A DNA stretch of 64,000 bases from NCBI GenBank assembly GCA_018223035.1, contig JAAEZD010000003.1, positions 310,001 to 374,000 of the forward strand. Reading direction: 5' to 3'. The notes beneath the pieces were generated by a model. That model made no database searches. It saw only the letters and a program-made list of their open reading frames with translations, and had not been told where the DNA came from. Of the stretch, positions 17,132 to 25,746 are shown piece after piece. The DNA is from Heliomarina sp018223035 (lineage in GTDB: Bacteria > Pseudomonadota > Alphaproteobacteria > Rhodobacterales > Rhodobacteraceae). A program made the position numbers and the translations under genes. Numbering within the stretch: the first letter of the stretch is position 1; every line of letters starts with the position of its first letter.

Positions 17132-18238
17132 ATGTCCAATCCTTCCCTTTTGATCCTGCCCGGCGATGGTATCGGCCCCGAGGTCATGGCCGAGGTCAGC
17201 CGCATCATCGAGTGGTTCGGCGACAAGCGCGGTCTCAAGTTCGACGTGAGCGAAGATCTTGTCGGCGGCTGTGCCTATGACAAGCACGGCACGCCGCTTC
17301 ATGACGACACGATGGCCAAGGCTCAGGAAGTCGATGCGGTGCTGCTTGGCGCGGTCGGTGGTCCCAAATACGACAACCTCGATTTCAGCGTCAAACCCGA
17401 GCGAGGCCTGCTGCGCCTGCGCAAGGAAATGGACCTGTTTTCCAACCTGCGCCCGGCCCAGTGTTTCGACGCGCTGGCGGATTTCTCCTCGTTGAAGAAA
17501 GACGTCGTTGCAGGGCTCGACATCATGATCGTGCGCGAGCTGACCAGCGGTGTTTATTTCGGCGAGCCGCGCGGCATCTTTAAGGAAGGTAACGAACGGG
17601 TCGGCATCAACACCCAGCGCTACACGGAAAGCGAAATTGCACGCGTCGCGCGTTCTGCATTCGAACTGGCCCGAAAGCGTGACAACAAGGTCTGCTCGAT
17701 GGAGAAGGCCAACGTGATGGAATCCGGTATCCTGTGGCGCGACGTGGTGAACGAAGTGCATCAGGCCGAATACAGCGACGTCGAACTGTCGCACATGTAC
17801 GCCGATGCCGGTGCCATGCAGCTGACCCGCTGGCCCAAGCAGTTCGACGTGATCGTTACCGACAACCTGTTCGGCGACCTGCTGTCCGACCTCGCGGCCA
17901 TGCTGACCGGTTCGCTTGGCATGCTGCCCTCGGCCAGCCTTGGCGCGCCGATGGAAAACGGCCGGCCCAAGGCGCTTTACGAACCGGTGCACGGCTCGGC
18001 ACCCGATATCGCCGGTCAGGGCAAGGCCAATCCGATTGCCTGCATCCTCTCCTTTGCGATGGCCCTGCGCTATTCCTTCGACAAGGGTGACGAAGCCACA
18101 CGTCTCGAGAAAGCCGTCGAACAGGTTCTGGCCGATGGCAAGCGGACTGCCGATCTTTTGGGCGAAGAAGGCGTAACCCCCGTCAGCACAAGCGAAATGG
18201 GCGACGCGATCCTTGCCGCATTGGACGCCACACTCTGA
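17132..18238 (+). CDS. leuB: 3-isopropylmalate dehydrogenase LeuB
   Basis: 368-residue NAD-dependent decarboxylating dehydrogenase of leucine biosynthesis, converting 3-isopropylmalate to 2-oxoisocaproate. Marks are LPGDGIGPEVM near the N-terminus, IMIVRELTSGVYFGEPR (substrate arm), and the NAD/Mg region DVIVTDNLFGDLLSDLAAMLTGSLGMLPSAS with EPVHGSAPDIAGQGKANPI. The length is typical. AGGAG lies eight bases before ATG 17132. It completes the leuC, leuD, leuB set scattered over 10 kb. Confidence 0.97.
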   Translation: MSNPSLLILPGDGIGPEVMAEVSRIIEWFGDKRGLKFDVSEDLVGGCAYDKHGTPLHDDTMAKAQEVDAVLLGAVGGPKYDNLDFSVKPERGLLRLRKEMDLFSNLRPAQCFDALADFSSLKKDVVAGLDIMIVRELTSGVYFGEPRGIFKEGNERVGINTQRYTESEIARVARSAFELARKRDNKVCSMEKANVMESGILWRDVVNEVHQAEYSDVELSHMYADAGAMQLTRWPKQFDVIVTDNLFGDLLSDLAAMLTGSLGMLPSASLGAPMENGRPKALYEPVHGSAPDIAGQGKANPIACILSFAMALRYSFDKGDEATRLEKAVEQVLADGKRTADLLGEEGVTPVSTSEMGDAILAALDATL

Positions 18239-18285
18239 TCAAATCGGGCCGGGCAGCAGCTAAATGCCCGGTCCAACTTGATTTT
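18238..18285 (+). terminator. Probable terminator after leuB
   Basis: Stem GGGCCGGGCA/TGCCCGGTCC, extended by outer ATCAA/TTGAT pairs, followed by TTTT. It begins at the leuB stop codon. The loop is nine bases and the T-run short, so efficiency is uncertain. Confidence 0.65.
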
Positions 18286-18347
18286 CGGTCGCGATTGCCT
18301 GAGATTCCTGCATCAGGGGAGGAATAACAGGACTACAGGAGTCAGCT

Positions 18348-19301
18348 TTGACCTCCCAGACACGCGGCATTCTGCTCGCGTTGATGGCATTCGCTGTTTA
18401 CGCGTTTCACGATACGATCATTAAGTTTCTCGGCGGCGGCTATTCACCTTTTCAGGTGGTGTTCTTCACCATGCTCTATTCCTTTCCGCTGGGTACGGTG
18501 ATGATGATGAGCGACCGCACGCCCGGCACGCTCAGACCCGTACACCCGTGGTGGACGATCATACGGGCCATCTCGATGGTCATCGCTTCGGGCGCCTGCT
18601 TTTACGCTTTCTCGGTGCTGCCACTGGCGGACACCTATGCGATTCTCTTCGCGACACCGATCCTGATCACCCTGCTGGCAATTCCGATCCTTGGAGAGCA
18701 AGTGCGGCTGCGTCGGGGGCTGGCCATCTTCGTCGGTCTGGTCGGCGTCGTGATCGTGCTCCAGCCGGGACAGTCCCCGCTCACGCTCGGCCATGGTGCG
18801 GCGCTGTTGGCCTCGGTCTGTGCAGCGTTGGTGGCGACGATCGTGCGCAAGATCGGCCGTGAGGAACGCAGCGTCGTCATGCTGATCTACCCCTGGATTG
18901 CGACCCTTGTCGTGATGGGGGCGGCTATGCCTTTCGTTTATAACCCGATGGAGGGTATCGACATGGGGATGAACGCGGGTATTGCCGTTCTGGCCTTTAT
19001 CGCGTTGCTTTTGATAATCGAGGCCTACAAGCGTGCCGAGGCGGCCCTCATCGCGCCGATGCAGTATTCCCAAATGCTCTGGGCGATATTCTACGGCTGG
19101 CTTTTCTTCGACGAATGGCCGGGGCAGACGACATTTATTGGCGTGGCGCTGATCATCGCTTCGGGCCTCTATATCGTCTTCCGGGAAGCCAGTAGCGATG
19201 CCTCTGAAAACACGCCTGTCCTGCGGTCGAGATCGCGCCCGGGTGTCTCGGGCTCACCGGGGGTCGGTACCGCATTACGTACGCTCAGATTGATACGCTG
19301 A
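18348..19301 (+). CDS. EamA/DMT-family transporter
   Basis: 317-residue inner-membrane protein with ten hydrophobic segments in two EamA repeats of five, the drug/metabolite transporter pattern (FAVYAFHDTIIKFLGGG at the start, ILGEQVRLRRGLAIFVGLVGVVIVLQPG at the repeat centre). The start is a TTG at 18348 with AGGAG six bases upstream; no upstream ATG fits. The last 35 residues are hydrophilic. The substrate is unknown. It is monocistronic between the leuB terminator and tRNA-Pro. Confidence 0.88.
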   Translation: MTSQTRGILLALMAFAVYAFHDTIIKFLGGGYSPFQVVFFTMLYSFPLGTVMMMSDRTPGTLRPVHPWWTIIRAISMVIASGACFYAFSVLPLADTYAILFATPILITLLAIPILGEQVRLRRGLAIFVGLVGVVIVLQPGQSPLTLGHGAALLASVCAALVATIVRKIGREERSVVMLIYPWIATLVVMGAAMPFVYNPMEGIDMGMNAGIAVLAFIALLLIIEAYKRAEAALIAPMQYSQMLWAIFYGWLFFDEWPGQTTFIGVALIIASGLYIVFREASSDASENTPVLRSRSRPGVSGSPGVGTALRTLRLIR

Positions 19302-19357
19302 ATCTGCAGACCCCTATTGCCAAAGCGCGCGGATCGCTGTAACCCGCGCGCTACGGT

Positions 19358-19434
19358 CGGAGTGTAGCTCAGCCTGGTAGAGCACTGTCTTCGGGAGGCA
19401 GGGGCCGGAGGTTCGAATCCTCTCACTCCGACCA
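19358..19434 (+). tRNA. tRNA-Pro (anticodon CGG)
   Basis: 77-base cloverleaf with CCA encoded. The acceptor arms are CGGAGTG/CACTCCG, D-arm GCTC/GAGC, anticodon stem CTGTC/GGCAG with loop TTCGGGA giving anticodon CGG, and T-arm GGAGG/CCTCT with loop TTCGAAT. It decodes the proline codon CCG, frequent in this GC-rich genome. Confidence 0.97.
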
Positions 19435-20116
19435 GAACTTCAAGGTAAATTGTAGCTAACTTTGCTTTGCAGATTTCCCCGTTTCTGTGAGGGATCACAG
19501 TTACATCGATTCCAGTAACCTTATCTGTGACGCTTTGAATCTGTGGAAAGTCTGACGCGCAAGGTCCATTTGGAAACCGCCTTCGTGTGGACCGCTGTTT
19601 GGCAGTGAAACGGCAAATGTGACTCTCGGAAAGCTTCATCTGGCTTCGGACCAGATCGGTGCGAGCACGGCGACGAGAGGGTTCACAAGTTGTGCCGGGC
19701 AGCATTCGACAAGATCGACTTCTGCAACGTCCACGCCGAAACCGCTCGGCGAAGCAACTCTTGAGGCGCTTACTCCTGAAGACGCGACTGGGACTGTGTT
19801 ACGGGGCCAGATGACCGTCTTGAGAGGCTTGTTTTAGCCGACTTTGAAAGGGATCGCGACCATAGCCCGCTGCGTTTCAGCCGGAATCACATCCATATGT
19901 CGACGAGGTCTGTGGCGGCGCCCGATGGGCGCTGAAGGATTCAGCTTTCTCGATGGTGCATCTTAAAATAGTGCGGTTTGAACGGCCTGTAACCTCAGAG
20001 CAACAGTGTAGACAGCAAAGTCGTTAAGACGCTGCGCAGGGGGGGTCTATCTTGTGCGGCGAGGCGCGGATGAATAAGACAACGAAAGGTTGTTTGATCG
20101 TGATGCGGACCGTTAG
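19435..20116. other. 680-base stretch without a recognisable gene after tRNA-Pro
   Basis: Short frames exist but none has a credible start, ribosome-binding site or family likeness. One frame around 19830-19915 reads ADFERDRDHSPLRFSRNH and might be a decayed coding remnant, which is weak. A perfect inverted repeat CTGTGA/TCACAG with a four-base spacer lies at 19485-19500. The 3' part must hold the promoter of the histidine kinase gene. No duplicate of the tRNA 3' end was found by eye, so an integration scar is not shown. Confidence 0.35.
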
Positions 20117-22192
20117 TTGATAGACGAAACCTATACTAGAAAATATAGTTCTTCCGCCGACCGAAGGGCCGCTGCAGCGCTCGTGATCATCGTCATGGTC
20201 CTGCTTTTGCTGGGTGGCCGTCACTTCGAAAAACTAAGCAATCACAGTTATCTTCAGGACCTCAGGCTTTCAGAGACTCTCGAACTGATCGAAATTCGGG
20301 AAAAGCTTGAACTGTATATCTTTGGGCATCTCCTTCAGGTTGAGAAACTAGCGTCCTTCATCAAAAGCAATCCGGACATGACGCAGGAAGAATTCGCGGT
20401 CGTCGCAGCACGATTGCAAGAGTCTATGCCTGACATAATCAATTTCGAAGCAGCACAGGGCCTGACGGTTAGCCATGTCTATCCATATGCCGAAAACAAA
20501 CACCTGATCGGGCTCAATTTCGCAGAATATCCAACGCTCCTGGAATATGCAGATCGGGTCAGTGCAAAAAAATCCGCTCTCTTGACCGGACCTGTCAAAG
20601 CGCCTTCTGGTGAGTATCTTATGTTCTTCAAGACGCCGATTTTCCTTCCATCTTCCGATGGCGGAGCGACAGAAGAATTCTGGGGTTTTGCAACCGTCGT
20701 CGTACGGCTGGATGACATGTTGGGGCAAACCGGCTTTCGGGAACTGGCAGAAACCGTCGATTACGTAATTCTGTCCGAGAACGACGACCTTTCCGAACCA
20801 CAAGTGGTTGCCGGAAACCCCGGCGTTCAGGGAAGGGATCCCGTCCGCCTGGATGTCGATTTTCCCAACGGAGCTTGGGAGGTTCAGACAACTCCGAAAG
20901 GGGGGTGGCCTGAAACGGCTCCGACACTTGTCCGCGATCGATTGATACTTTTGATGATAAGCCTCGTCTGTCTGTCGATACTTGGCTACATCCTTTACAT
21001 TTCGAGAGCGAACCGTCTTGCCCGCGCGCGGCTGGCCGGCGCGATCAATGCAATGGATGATGGTTTCGCCCAATTCGATTCCGAACAACGTTTGGTGAAA
21101 TACAATAAGAGATACGCAAGCTTCCTGAGCGGCGTATCAGACATCCTGCGCCCCGGCGTGACCCTCACTGAACTTCTCGCAGAAGGCTTGAAACGGGGCA
21201 ATTTCGTTGATGCTTTTGGCCAGGAAGAGGCCTGGTACAAGGAGCGTAAAAAAGAGATCGATAGCGCGCAGGCGAAAAAGGAAATGCGGTTTTCGAACGG
21301 ATTGACCGTGCATGCCGCGATCCACAAGACATCCGATGGCGGCAGCGTCGTGATCCTCAGCGATGTGACACAGCTCAAAAATGCCCTGGAACGATCACAG
21401 GCCGCGAGCGAGGCGAAATCCCAGTTCATTAGCGTCTTGTCCCACGAATTGCGCACGCCACTGACCGTGGTGCTTGGGCTGGCCAAACTGACACATGAAA
21501 TAGAACGCCAGCCTGCCTATGTCGCGCTTGAAACCGCGCTTCACAAGGACCCGGTTGATGTTGAAGATTGCCTCAAGGCCATGCGCGGGCTGGCGGATCA
21601 CATCAAGTCGGTGACAGGCAAGCAGACGAACTCGGCTAGCTACCTGCTGGAATTGATCAACGAGATGCTCGATTTCTCCAAGATCGAATCCGGTAATCCG
21701 GATATCGACATGACGGAATGTGAAATCGGCGATCTCGTGACCACGGTTGAACAGCAGATGCGCCGCCTCATTGAAGACAAGCATCTGGCTTTTGTCGTTG
21801 AATATGAGGACGGCAAAGTGCTTGCAGACTGCAAGCGAACCAGACAGATCCTGACCAATCTGCTGGGAAATGCGGTGAAATTCACGGAACGCGGATTTAT
21901 TGCGCTGACCGTGACCCACAAAGAGGGCGAAGTCCATTTCAACGTCGAAGATTCCGGGCCGGGGATCGAAGAAGCCGACCGGCAGCGCATCTTCGAACCA
22001 TTCGAGCAGGTAGATTCCTCTCTCACACGTTCGAAAACGGGCACCGGGCTTGGTCTGGCGATTTCCCGCAAGCTTGCGCGCGCTCAATCCGGCGATCTGC
22101 TTGTGGAAAGCACACCGGGGAAGGGCAGCCTCTTTACCCTTGTTCTTAAGGCCGTCGAAATCCGCGAAGAACAGGCAAGCCTGTCGGCCTAG
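20117..22192 (+). CDS. Membrane sensor histidine kinase with CHASE-like and PAS domains
   Basis: 691-residue sensor kinase. Order: a transmembrane helix (about 18-32), a periplasmic CHASE-like domain (about 80-240, with HLIGLNFAEYPTLLEYADR), a second helix (272-294), a PAS domain (about 305-400, NAMDDGFAQFDSEQRLVKYNKRY), HisKA with phospho-acceptor His443 in SVLSHELRTPL, and HATPase (N box LLGNAVKF, VEDSGPGI, FEPFEQ, GTGLGLAI). The distance from His443 to LLELINEMLDFSKIESG is about 25 residues longer than usual. The start is a TTG right after an in-frame stop, so it is provisional. No response regulator is adjacent, making it an orphan kinase. Confidence 0.9.
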   Translation: MIDETYTRKYSSSADRRAAAALVIIVMVLLLLGGRHFEKLSNHSYLQDLRLSETLELIEIREKLELYIFGHLLQVEKLASFIKSNPDMTQEEFAVVAARLQESMPDIINFEAAQGLTVSHVYPYAENKHLIGLNFAEYPTLLEYADRVSAKKSALLTGPVKAPSGEYLMFFKTPIFLPSSDGGATEEFWGFATVVVRLDDMLGQTGFRELAETVDYVILSENDDLSEPQVVAGNPGVQGRDPVRLDVDFPNGAWEVQTTPKGGWPETAPTLVRDRLILLMISLVCLSILGYILYISRANRLARARLAGAINAMDDGFAQFDSEQRLVKYNKRYASFLSGVSDILRPGVTLTELLAEGLKRGNFVDAFGQEEAWYKERKKEIDSAQAKKEMRFSNGLTVHAAIHKTSDGGSVVILSDVTQLKNALERSQAASEAKSQFISVLSHELRTPLTVVLGLAKLTHEIERQPAYVALETALHKDPVDVEDCLKAMRGLADHIKSVTGKQTNSASYLLELINEMLDFSKIESGNPDIDMTECEIGDLVTTVEQQMRRLIEDKHLAFVVEYEDGKVLADCKRTRQILTNLLGNAVKFTERGFIALTVTHKEGEVHFNVEDSGPGIEEADRQRIFEPFEQVDSSLTRSKTGTGLGLAISRKLARAQSGDLLVESTPGKGSLFTLVLKAVEIREEQASLSA

Positions 22193-22276
22193 GCGCTGGC
22201 TGCCACGGCCAGCGCGCCGAGCTTGGGCCTGCCAGCTCTACACGATGAGGACTTGTTCAAGCGGACGCAAAGAGCA

Positions 22277-22747
22277 TCACGGTTTCACGTAAGTATATCC
22301 CATCTGTTGCAGGCGAGAGAGCTCGGCCACCCCGGACGGCACGATGTCGGTATCCCAGACATCGTAAAGGTCCTTTTCATAATCGATATTCCGCCCCTTG
22401 AGCGTATTCGCACAGACCAGGAACTTGACTCCCTGTCCTTTCAGGCTCGCGACAGCTCCTTGAAGGTCGGTGTCTTTCATCGCCTCGGACAACATGCCGA
22501 GACCGTTGCCATGCATGACCACGGCGGCTTCCAGATGTTCCGCTCCGACGGCGTTGATGTGGTTCTGCAGGTTCTGCAGGCCACTCTTGTAGGCCTTGTT
22601 GCCCTCACCGCCATTCCCGTTGAAATGGTAGACGACTTTCTGGTCGCCGAAATATTCCGCTGCATCGACCGACTGCGCCTGTGTCATAGCGGGTGACACA
22701 ACGGCAGCGCATGCTGCGATCATCGCGGCCTTCATAAACGTCTTCAT
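22277..22747 (-). CDS. Exported DsrE-family protein at the end of the sox cluster
   Basis: 156-residue protein with a signal peptide (MKAAMIAACAAVVSPAMTQA), so it should be periplasmic. The mature part matches the DsrE/DsrF-like sulfur-relay fold: KVVYHFNGNGGEGNKAYKSGLQNLQNHI near the start and GVKFLVCANTL containing the only mature cysteine, Cys112, where DsrE-type carriers bear theirs. I chose the start at 22747 because GGGAGGAG precedes it; the frame runs further to 22840. It is 46 bases after the DUF302 gene and last in the leftward sox transcription unit, suggesting a role in sulfur-oxidation chemistry. Confidence 0.82.
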   Translation of the reverse strand: MKTFMKAAMIAACAAVVSPAMTQAQSVDAAEYFGDQKVVYHFNGNGGEGNKAYKSGLQNLQNHINAVGAEHLEAAVVMHGNGLGMLSEAMKDTDLQGAVASLKGQGVKFLVCANTLKGRNIDYEKDLYDVWDTDIVPSGVAELSRLQQMGYTYVKP

Positions 22748-22793
22748 CGGTTCTCCTCCCTTATTTCGCAGGGCTTCCACTCCCCGCTCTTTG

Positions 22794-23219
22794 TCACTGG
22801 CCGGTGGCTTCGGTGACAATCTCCTCAAGCATCGCCTCAACCTTCTTCATCGGGCCATCGGGATAGCTGCGATACCCCACTGTCACGCCATCAGCCGTTT
22901 CGGCCACGAAGATATTGTAGGGGCAATGGACGATATTCATCGGGTCGGCTTCCATCACTTCGCGAGACACCACGGCAGAGCAGAACAGGAAAACATCGGC
23001 TGCCTTGAAAATCTCGATGTCACTGCCGACATCCGCACCGGTACGGTTCAGCATCTCGCCGACATGGCTGACGTAGTCGACCACCAGACCCTTGCCTACA
23101 ATCGCGCTTTCAACGGCAAAGGTTGCGTCGTCAAAACTGCCGTCGAAAGGCGTGGTAACTGCGTCCTGCGCGACAACAGGCGCCGCGCAAAGCGTCAGGA
23201 GTGCGATCAGGTGTTTCAT
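22794..23219 (-). CDS. Exported DUF302-family protein of the sox cluster
   Basis: 141-residue DUF302 protein with a signal peptide (LIALLTLCAAPVVAQ). Two mature cysteines, Cys80 (DVFLFCSA) and Cys99 (NIVHCPYNI), are placed as in the DUF302 family, whose function is unsettled. It follows soxD by 93 bases and precedes the DsrE-like gene, all leftward. The position suggests an accessory role in periplasmic sulfur oxidation, perhaps handling sulfane sulfur, which is inference. Confidence 0.8.
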   Translation of the reverse strand: MKHLIALLTLCAAPVVAQDAVTTPFDGSFDDATFAVESAIVGKGLVVDYVSHVGEMLNRTGADVGSDIEIFKAADVFLFCSAVVSREVMEADPMNIVHCPYNIFVAETADGVTVGYRSYPDGPMKKVEAMLEEIVTEATGQ

Positions 23220-23312
23220 GCAATGTCCTCCAAGCTGAACCTCCCAGTGAGCTTCGTGTAAGTGATGGCCGGGAGGCGGGCCACCGCGCTTAGATAGACG
23301 CCAAAGCCGTCG

Positions 23313-24458
23313 TCATTCTCCGTGCTGCTGAAGGTAAGCGAGCAGCGCCGCCACGTCTGCTTCTTTCTTGAGCCCGGCAAAAGACATTTTCGTACCCTTC
23401 ATGAAAGCTCTTGGTTTGGCGAGAAATTCAACCAGTGCAGCCTCGTCCCAGACGCGACCTTCGTCATGCGCATCCTGAAATCCCTTGGAGTACCGGAAGT
23501 CTTCGGCAGATCCCATCACCCTGCCAAAGATGCCGTTAAGCTGTGGGCCGGACTTGTTCTTGGCATCTGCTCCGATATCATGGCAGGCCTTGCATTTCCG
23601 GAAGACCTTTTCGCCCGCAGCGATCAGTGCGGGATCGACGCTTGCTGTCTCCGTTTTTGCCTCGACCTCTGCCGGTGCTTTATCGGCTGCCGCTTCCTCT
23701 GCCTTGGCTTCCACCTCTGTTTCCACGCCGGGCGTCACGTCAAGGTTCGACGCTTGCATGGTGATCTTTACCTCGTCCTTGCAGTTTTCCATGCAGGGTT
23801 CGCCGGTCCATTTCGCATATTCCGTCTCGGGCCGGTCGTCGATCACGAACCCGTCGGCATTGGGCATCTCGACTTCAAGGAAGTTGTCCTTCGTCAGAAC
23901 AAAGTCGTCTTCTACGAGGTAGTTTGAATAGAGGATATAGGCGACGATCGCGTAGACATCGTCGTTGGAAAGCGTCTGGGCGTTCCCATAAGGCATTGAG
24001 CGGTGGACATAGTCCCATGCCGTCGAGAGGTAGGGCCAGTAACTGCCCACCGTCTTGACCGGGTCGTCATCCGCCAGTGTCCCTTCACCCCCGGCCAGCT
24101 CGGGCCAGTTGTCGATACCTTCGGCAAATTCGCCGTGGCACACAGCGCAATTTTCGGAAAACAGCACTTCGCCATCTTCGACCGAGCCCGACCCTTCGGG
24201 CAGGCCACTGCCATCCGGATGCACGTCGACATTCCAGGCCGCCAGTTCCTCGGGCAGTGCGGGCCGCCCAAGGCCAAGTCGCGTTCCGGTTGCTTCGTCT
24301 GCGCGTGCGGCTGAGATGAACCAGCCGCTCGTCCCTTCCCGGGAAGCTGCCGCTCCCGCGCCATTCATATGCACATCCGAAGCGCCAAGGTAGGCCATAC
24401 CAAGCAGGCCGATGGTCCCCAGCCCAACGGCCACGCCAAAATCAGGAAACTTCGACAT
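23313..24458 (-). CDS. soxD: Sulfane dehydrogenase diheme cytochrome c subunit SoxD
   Basis: 381-residue c-type cytochrome, electron-acceptor subunit of the Sox(CD) sulfane dehydrogenase, which removes six electrons from the SoxY-bound sulfane. Two heme motifs are visible, CAVCH at 104-108 and CKACH at 289-293, separated by a first cytochrome domain and an Ala/Glu-rich linker (about 246-272). The N-terminus (GVAVGLGTIGLLGMAYLGA) is a signal or anchor helix. The start overlaps the end of soxC by 17 bases, so the two are translationally coupled. Confidence 0.95.
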   Translation of the reverse strand: MSKFPDFGVAVGLGTIGLLGMAYLGASDVHMNGAGAAASREGTSGWFISAARADEATGTRLGLGRPALPEELAAWNVDVHPDGSGLPEGSGSVEDGEVLFSENCAVCHGEFAEGIDNWPELAGGEGTLADDDPVKTVGSYWPYLSTAWDYVHRSMPYGNAQTLSNDDVYAIVAYILYSNYLVEDDFVLTKDNFLEVEMPNADGFVIDDRPETEYAKWTGEPCMENCKDEVKITMQASNLDVTPGVETEVEAKAEEAAADKAPAEVEAKTETASVDPALIAAGEKVFRKCKACHDIGADAKNKSGPQLNGIFGRVMGSAEDFRYSKGFQDAHDEGRVWDEAALVEFLAKPRAFMKGTKMSFAGLKKEADVAALLAYLQQHGE

Positions 24459-25722
24459 TTTCTGCCTCCCCGCTCGGTTTCACCCACCAGGTCTGGATGC
24501 AATTGTTGTGATAGACAGAATTCAGCCCGCGCACCTCGCGCAGCTGTGTCTTCGTCGGCTGGACATAGCCGGTTTCATCCATGGCGCGGGATTGCAGGAA
24601 CATCTCTTCTCCGTTCCATTCCGTGTCGAGGTAGAACCGGGTCAGCGCCCGGTTGCCGGGTTCACCGGCCAGCCTTGCGGTCTCCCATGTCATGCCGCCG
24701 TCCTTGGATACATCGACCCGCGCGATCCTGCCGTGACCGCTCCACGCGAGCCCGGTGATGACCAGCGGACCCGGACCATGCGTGATCGGCGATTGAGGGG
24801 AGGGGGAGGTGACGACAGATTTCGTGTCCATCACCCATGTCCACTTGCGGGCTGTGCCATCCGCCAATGTGTCGGTGTATTTCGAGGTTTCTTCGCGGCT
24901 TTCCACAGGGCCATCGCTCACCTCGATCCGGCGCAGCCATTTGACCCACATGTTGCCTTCCCAGCCGGGCACGACAAGCCGGACAGGGTAGCCATGTTCC
25001 TTTCTCAGCGCCTCACCATTCGCTTTGAAGGCCACAAGCACATCGTCGAGCGCCTTTTCCATCGGAATGGAACGTCCATTGGACGAGGCATCGGCCCCCT
25101 CGACATAGATCCACTTGTCTTTCAGGTCGCCCGCCGCGCTTAGCCCGGCCTCTTGCAGGATGGTGCGCAGCGGCACCCCGGAATATTCCATGTTGTGGAT
25201 CATCCCATGGGTGAACTGCGCCCCGTTCAGCTGTGCCCCCGCCCATTCCATACCGGTATTCGCGGCGCATTCGCAGAAATAGACGTGGTTTTCGCGGGGA
25301 AAGCGTTCGAGGTCTTCGTAGGTAAAGATCAGTTCGCGGTCGACAAGGCCGTTCACCATCAGCCGGTAATCCGGCTTGGCAAGCTCGATGGCACCCGAAT
25401 GGTGCCGTTCAAAGGCGCAGCCCTGCGGGGTAATGGTTCCGTCCAGCGCGTGGATCGGCGTGAAGTTGATCGAACTCGTCACATCCGCTGTCAGCCACGG
25501 CACGTTGCGCCGGATGACATCATCCTCGAACCGGATCGGCAGACCATAGGGGGTGGCGTCGACGCCGTCGCCAAACTGTTGCGCCCATGGCTGAATTTCG
25601 GTGATCAACGGGTCGGGCGTCTGGGCCCGGGCCATACTCGCGGCAACGCTCCCGGCGCCAAGCGCCGCGGCGCTGGTCAGGAACTGTCGGCGTGAGGGGC
25701 CTGTTCTGTTCTCTTCGCTCAT
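24442..25722 (-). CDS. soxC: Sulfane dehydrogenase molybdenum subunit SoxC
   Basis: 426-residue molybdenum-cofactor subunit of Sox(CD)2, related to sulfite oxidase. A twin-arginine signal (SRRQFLTSAAALGAGSVAASMARA) directs folded export with the cofactor. The segment HVYFCECAANTGMEW carries the cysteine expected to bind molybdenum, and YPVRLVVPGWEGNMWVKWL is the family core. It lies 24 bases after soxB and overlaps soxD. With SoxD it lets thiosulfate be oxidised fully to sulfate without sulfur globules. Confidence 0.96.
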   Translation of the reverse strand: MSEENRTGPSRRQFLTSAAALGAGSVAASMARAQTPDPLITEIQPWAQQFGDGVDATPYGLPIRFEDDVIRRNVPWLTADVTSSINFTPIHALDGTITPQGCAFERHHSGAIELAKPDYRLMVNGLVDRELIFTYEDLERFPRENHVYFCECAANTGMEWAGAQLNGAQFTHGMIHNMEYSGVPLRTILQEAGLSAAGDLKDKWIYVEGADASSNGRSIPMEKALDDVLVAFKANGEALRKEHGYPVRLVVPGWEGNMWVKWLRRIEVSDGPVESREETSKYTDTLADGTARKWTWVMDTKSVVTSPSPQSPITHGPGPLVITGLAWSGHGRIARVDVSKDGGMTWETARLAGEPGNRALTRFYLDTEWNGEEMFLQSRAMDETGYVQPTKTQLREVRGLNSVYHNNCIQTWWVKPSGEAENVEVS

Positions 25723-25746
25723 GGTTCTTCCTCTTCGGTCGGCGGG

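Noticed and set aside
19485..19500. CTGTGA/TCACAG repeat resembling a CRP site
   Set aside because: The spacer is four bases, whereas CRP-type sites need six, and no catabolic gene is adjacent.
19619..19837. 72-codon plus-strand frame after tRNA-Pro
   Set aside because: No ribosome-binding site, no family likeness, and low-complexity Ser/Thr-rich composition.
22194..22216. Hairpin GCGCTGGC/GCCAGCGC between the kinase and DsrE-like genes
   Set aside because: It lies between convergent genes but has no T-run on either strand, so a terminator call is not supported.
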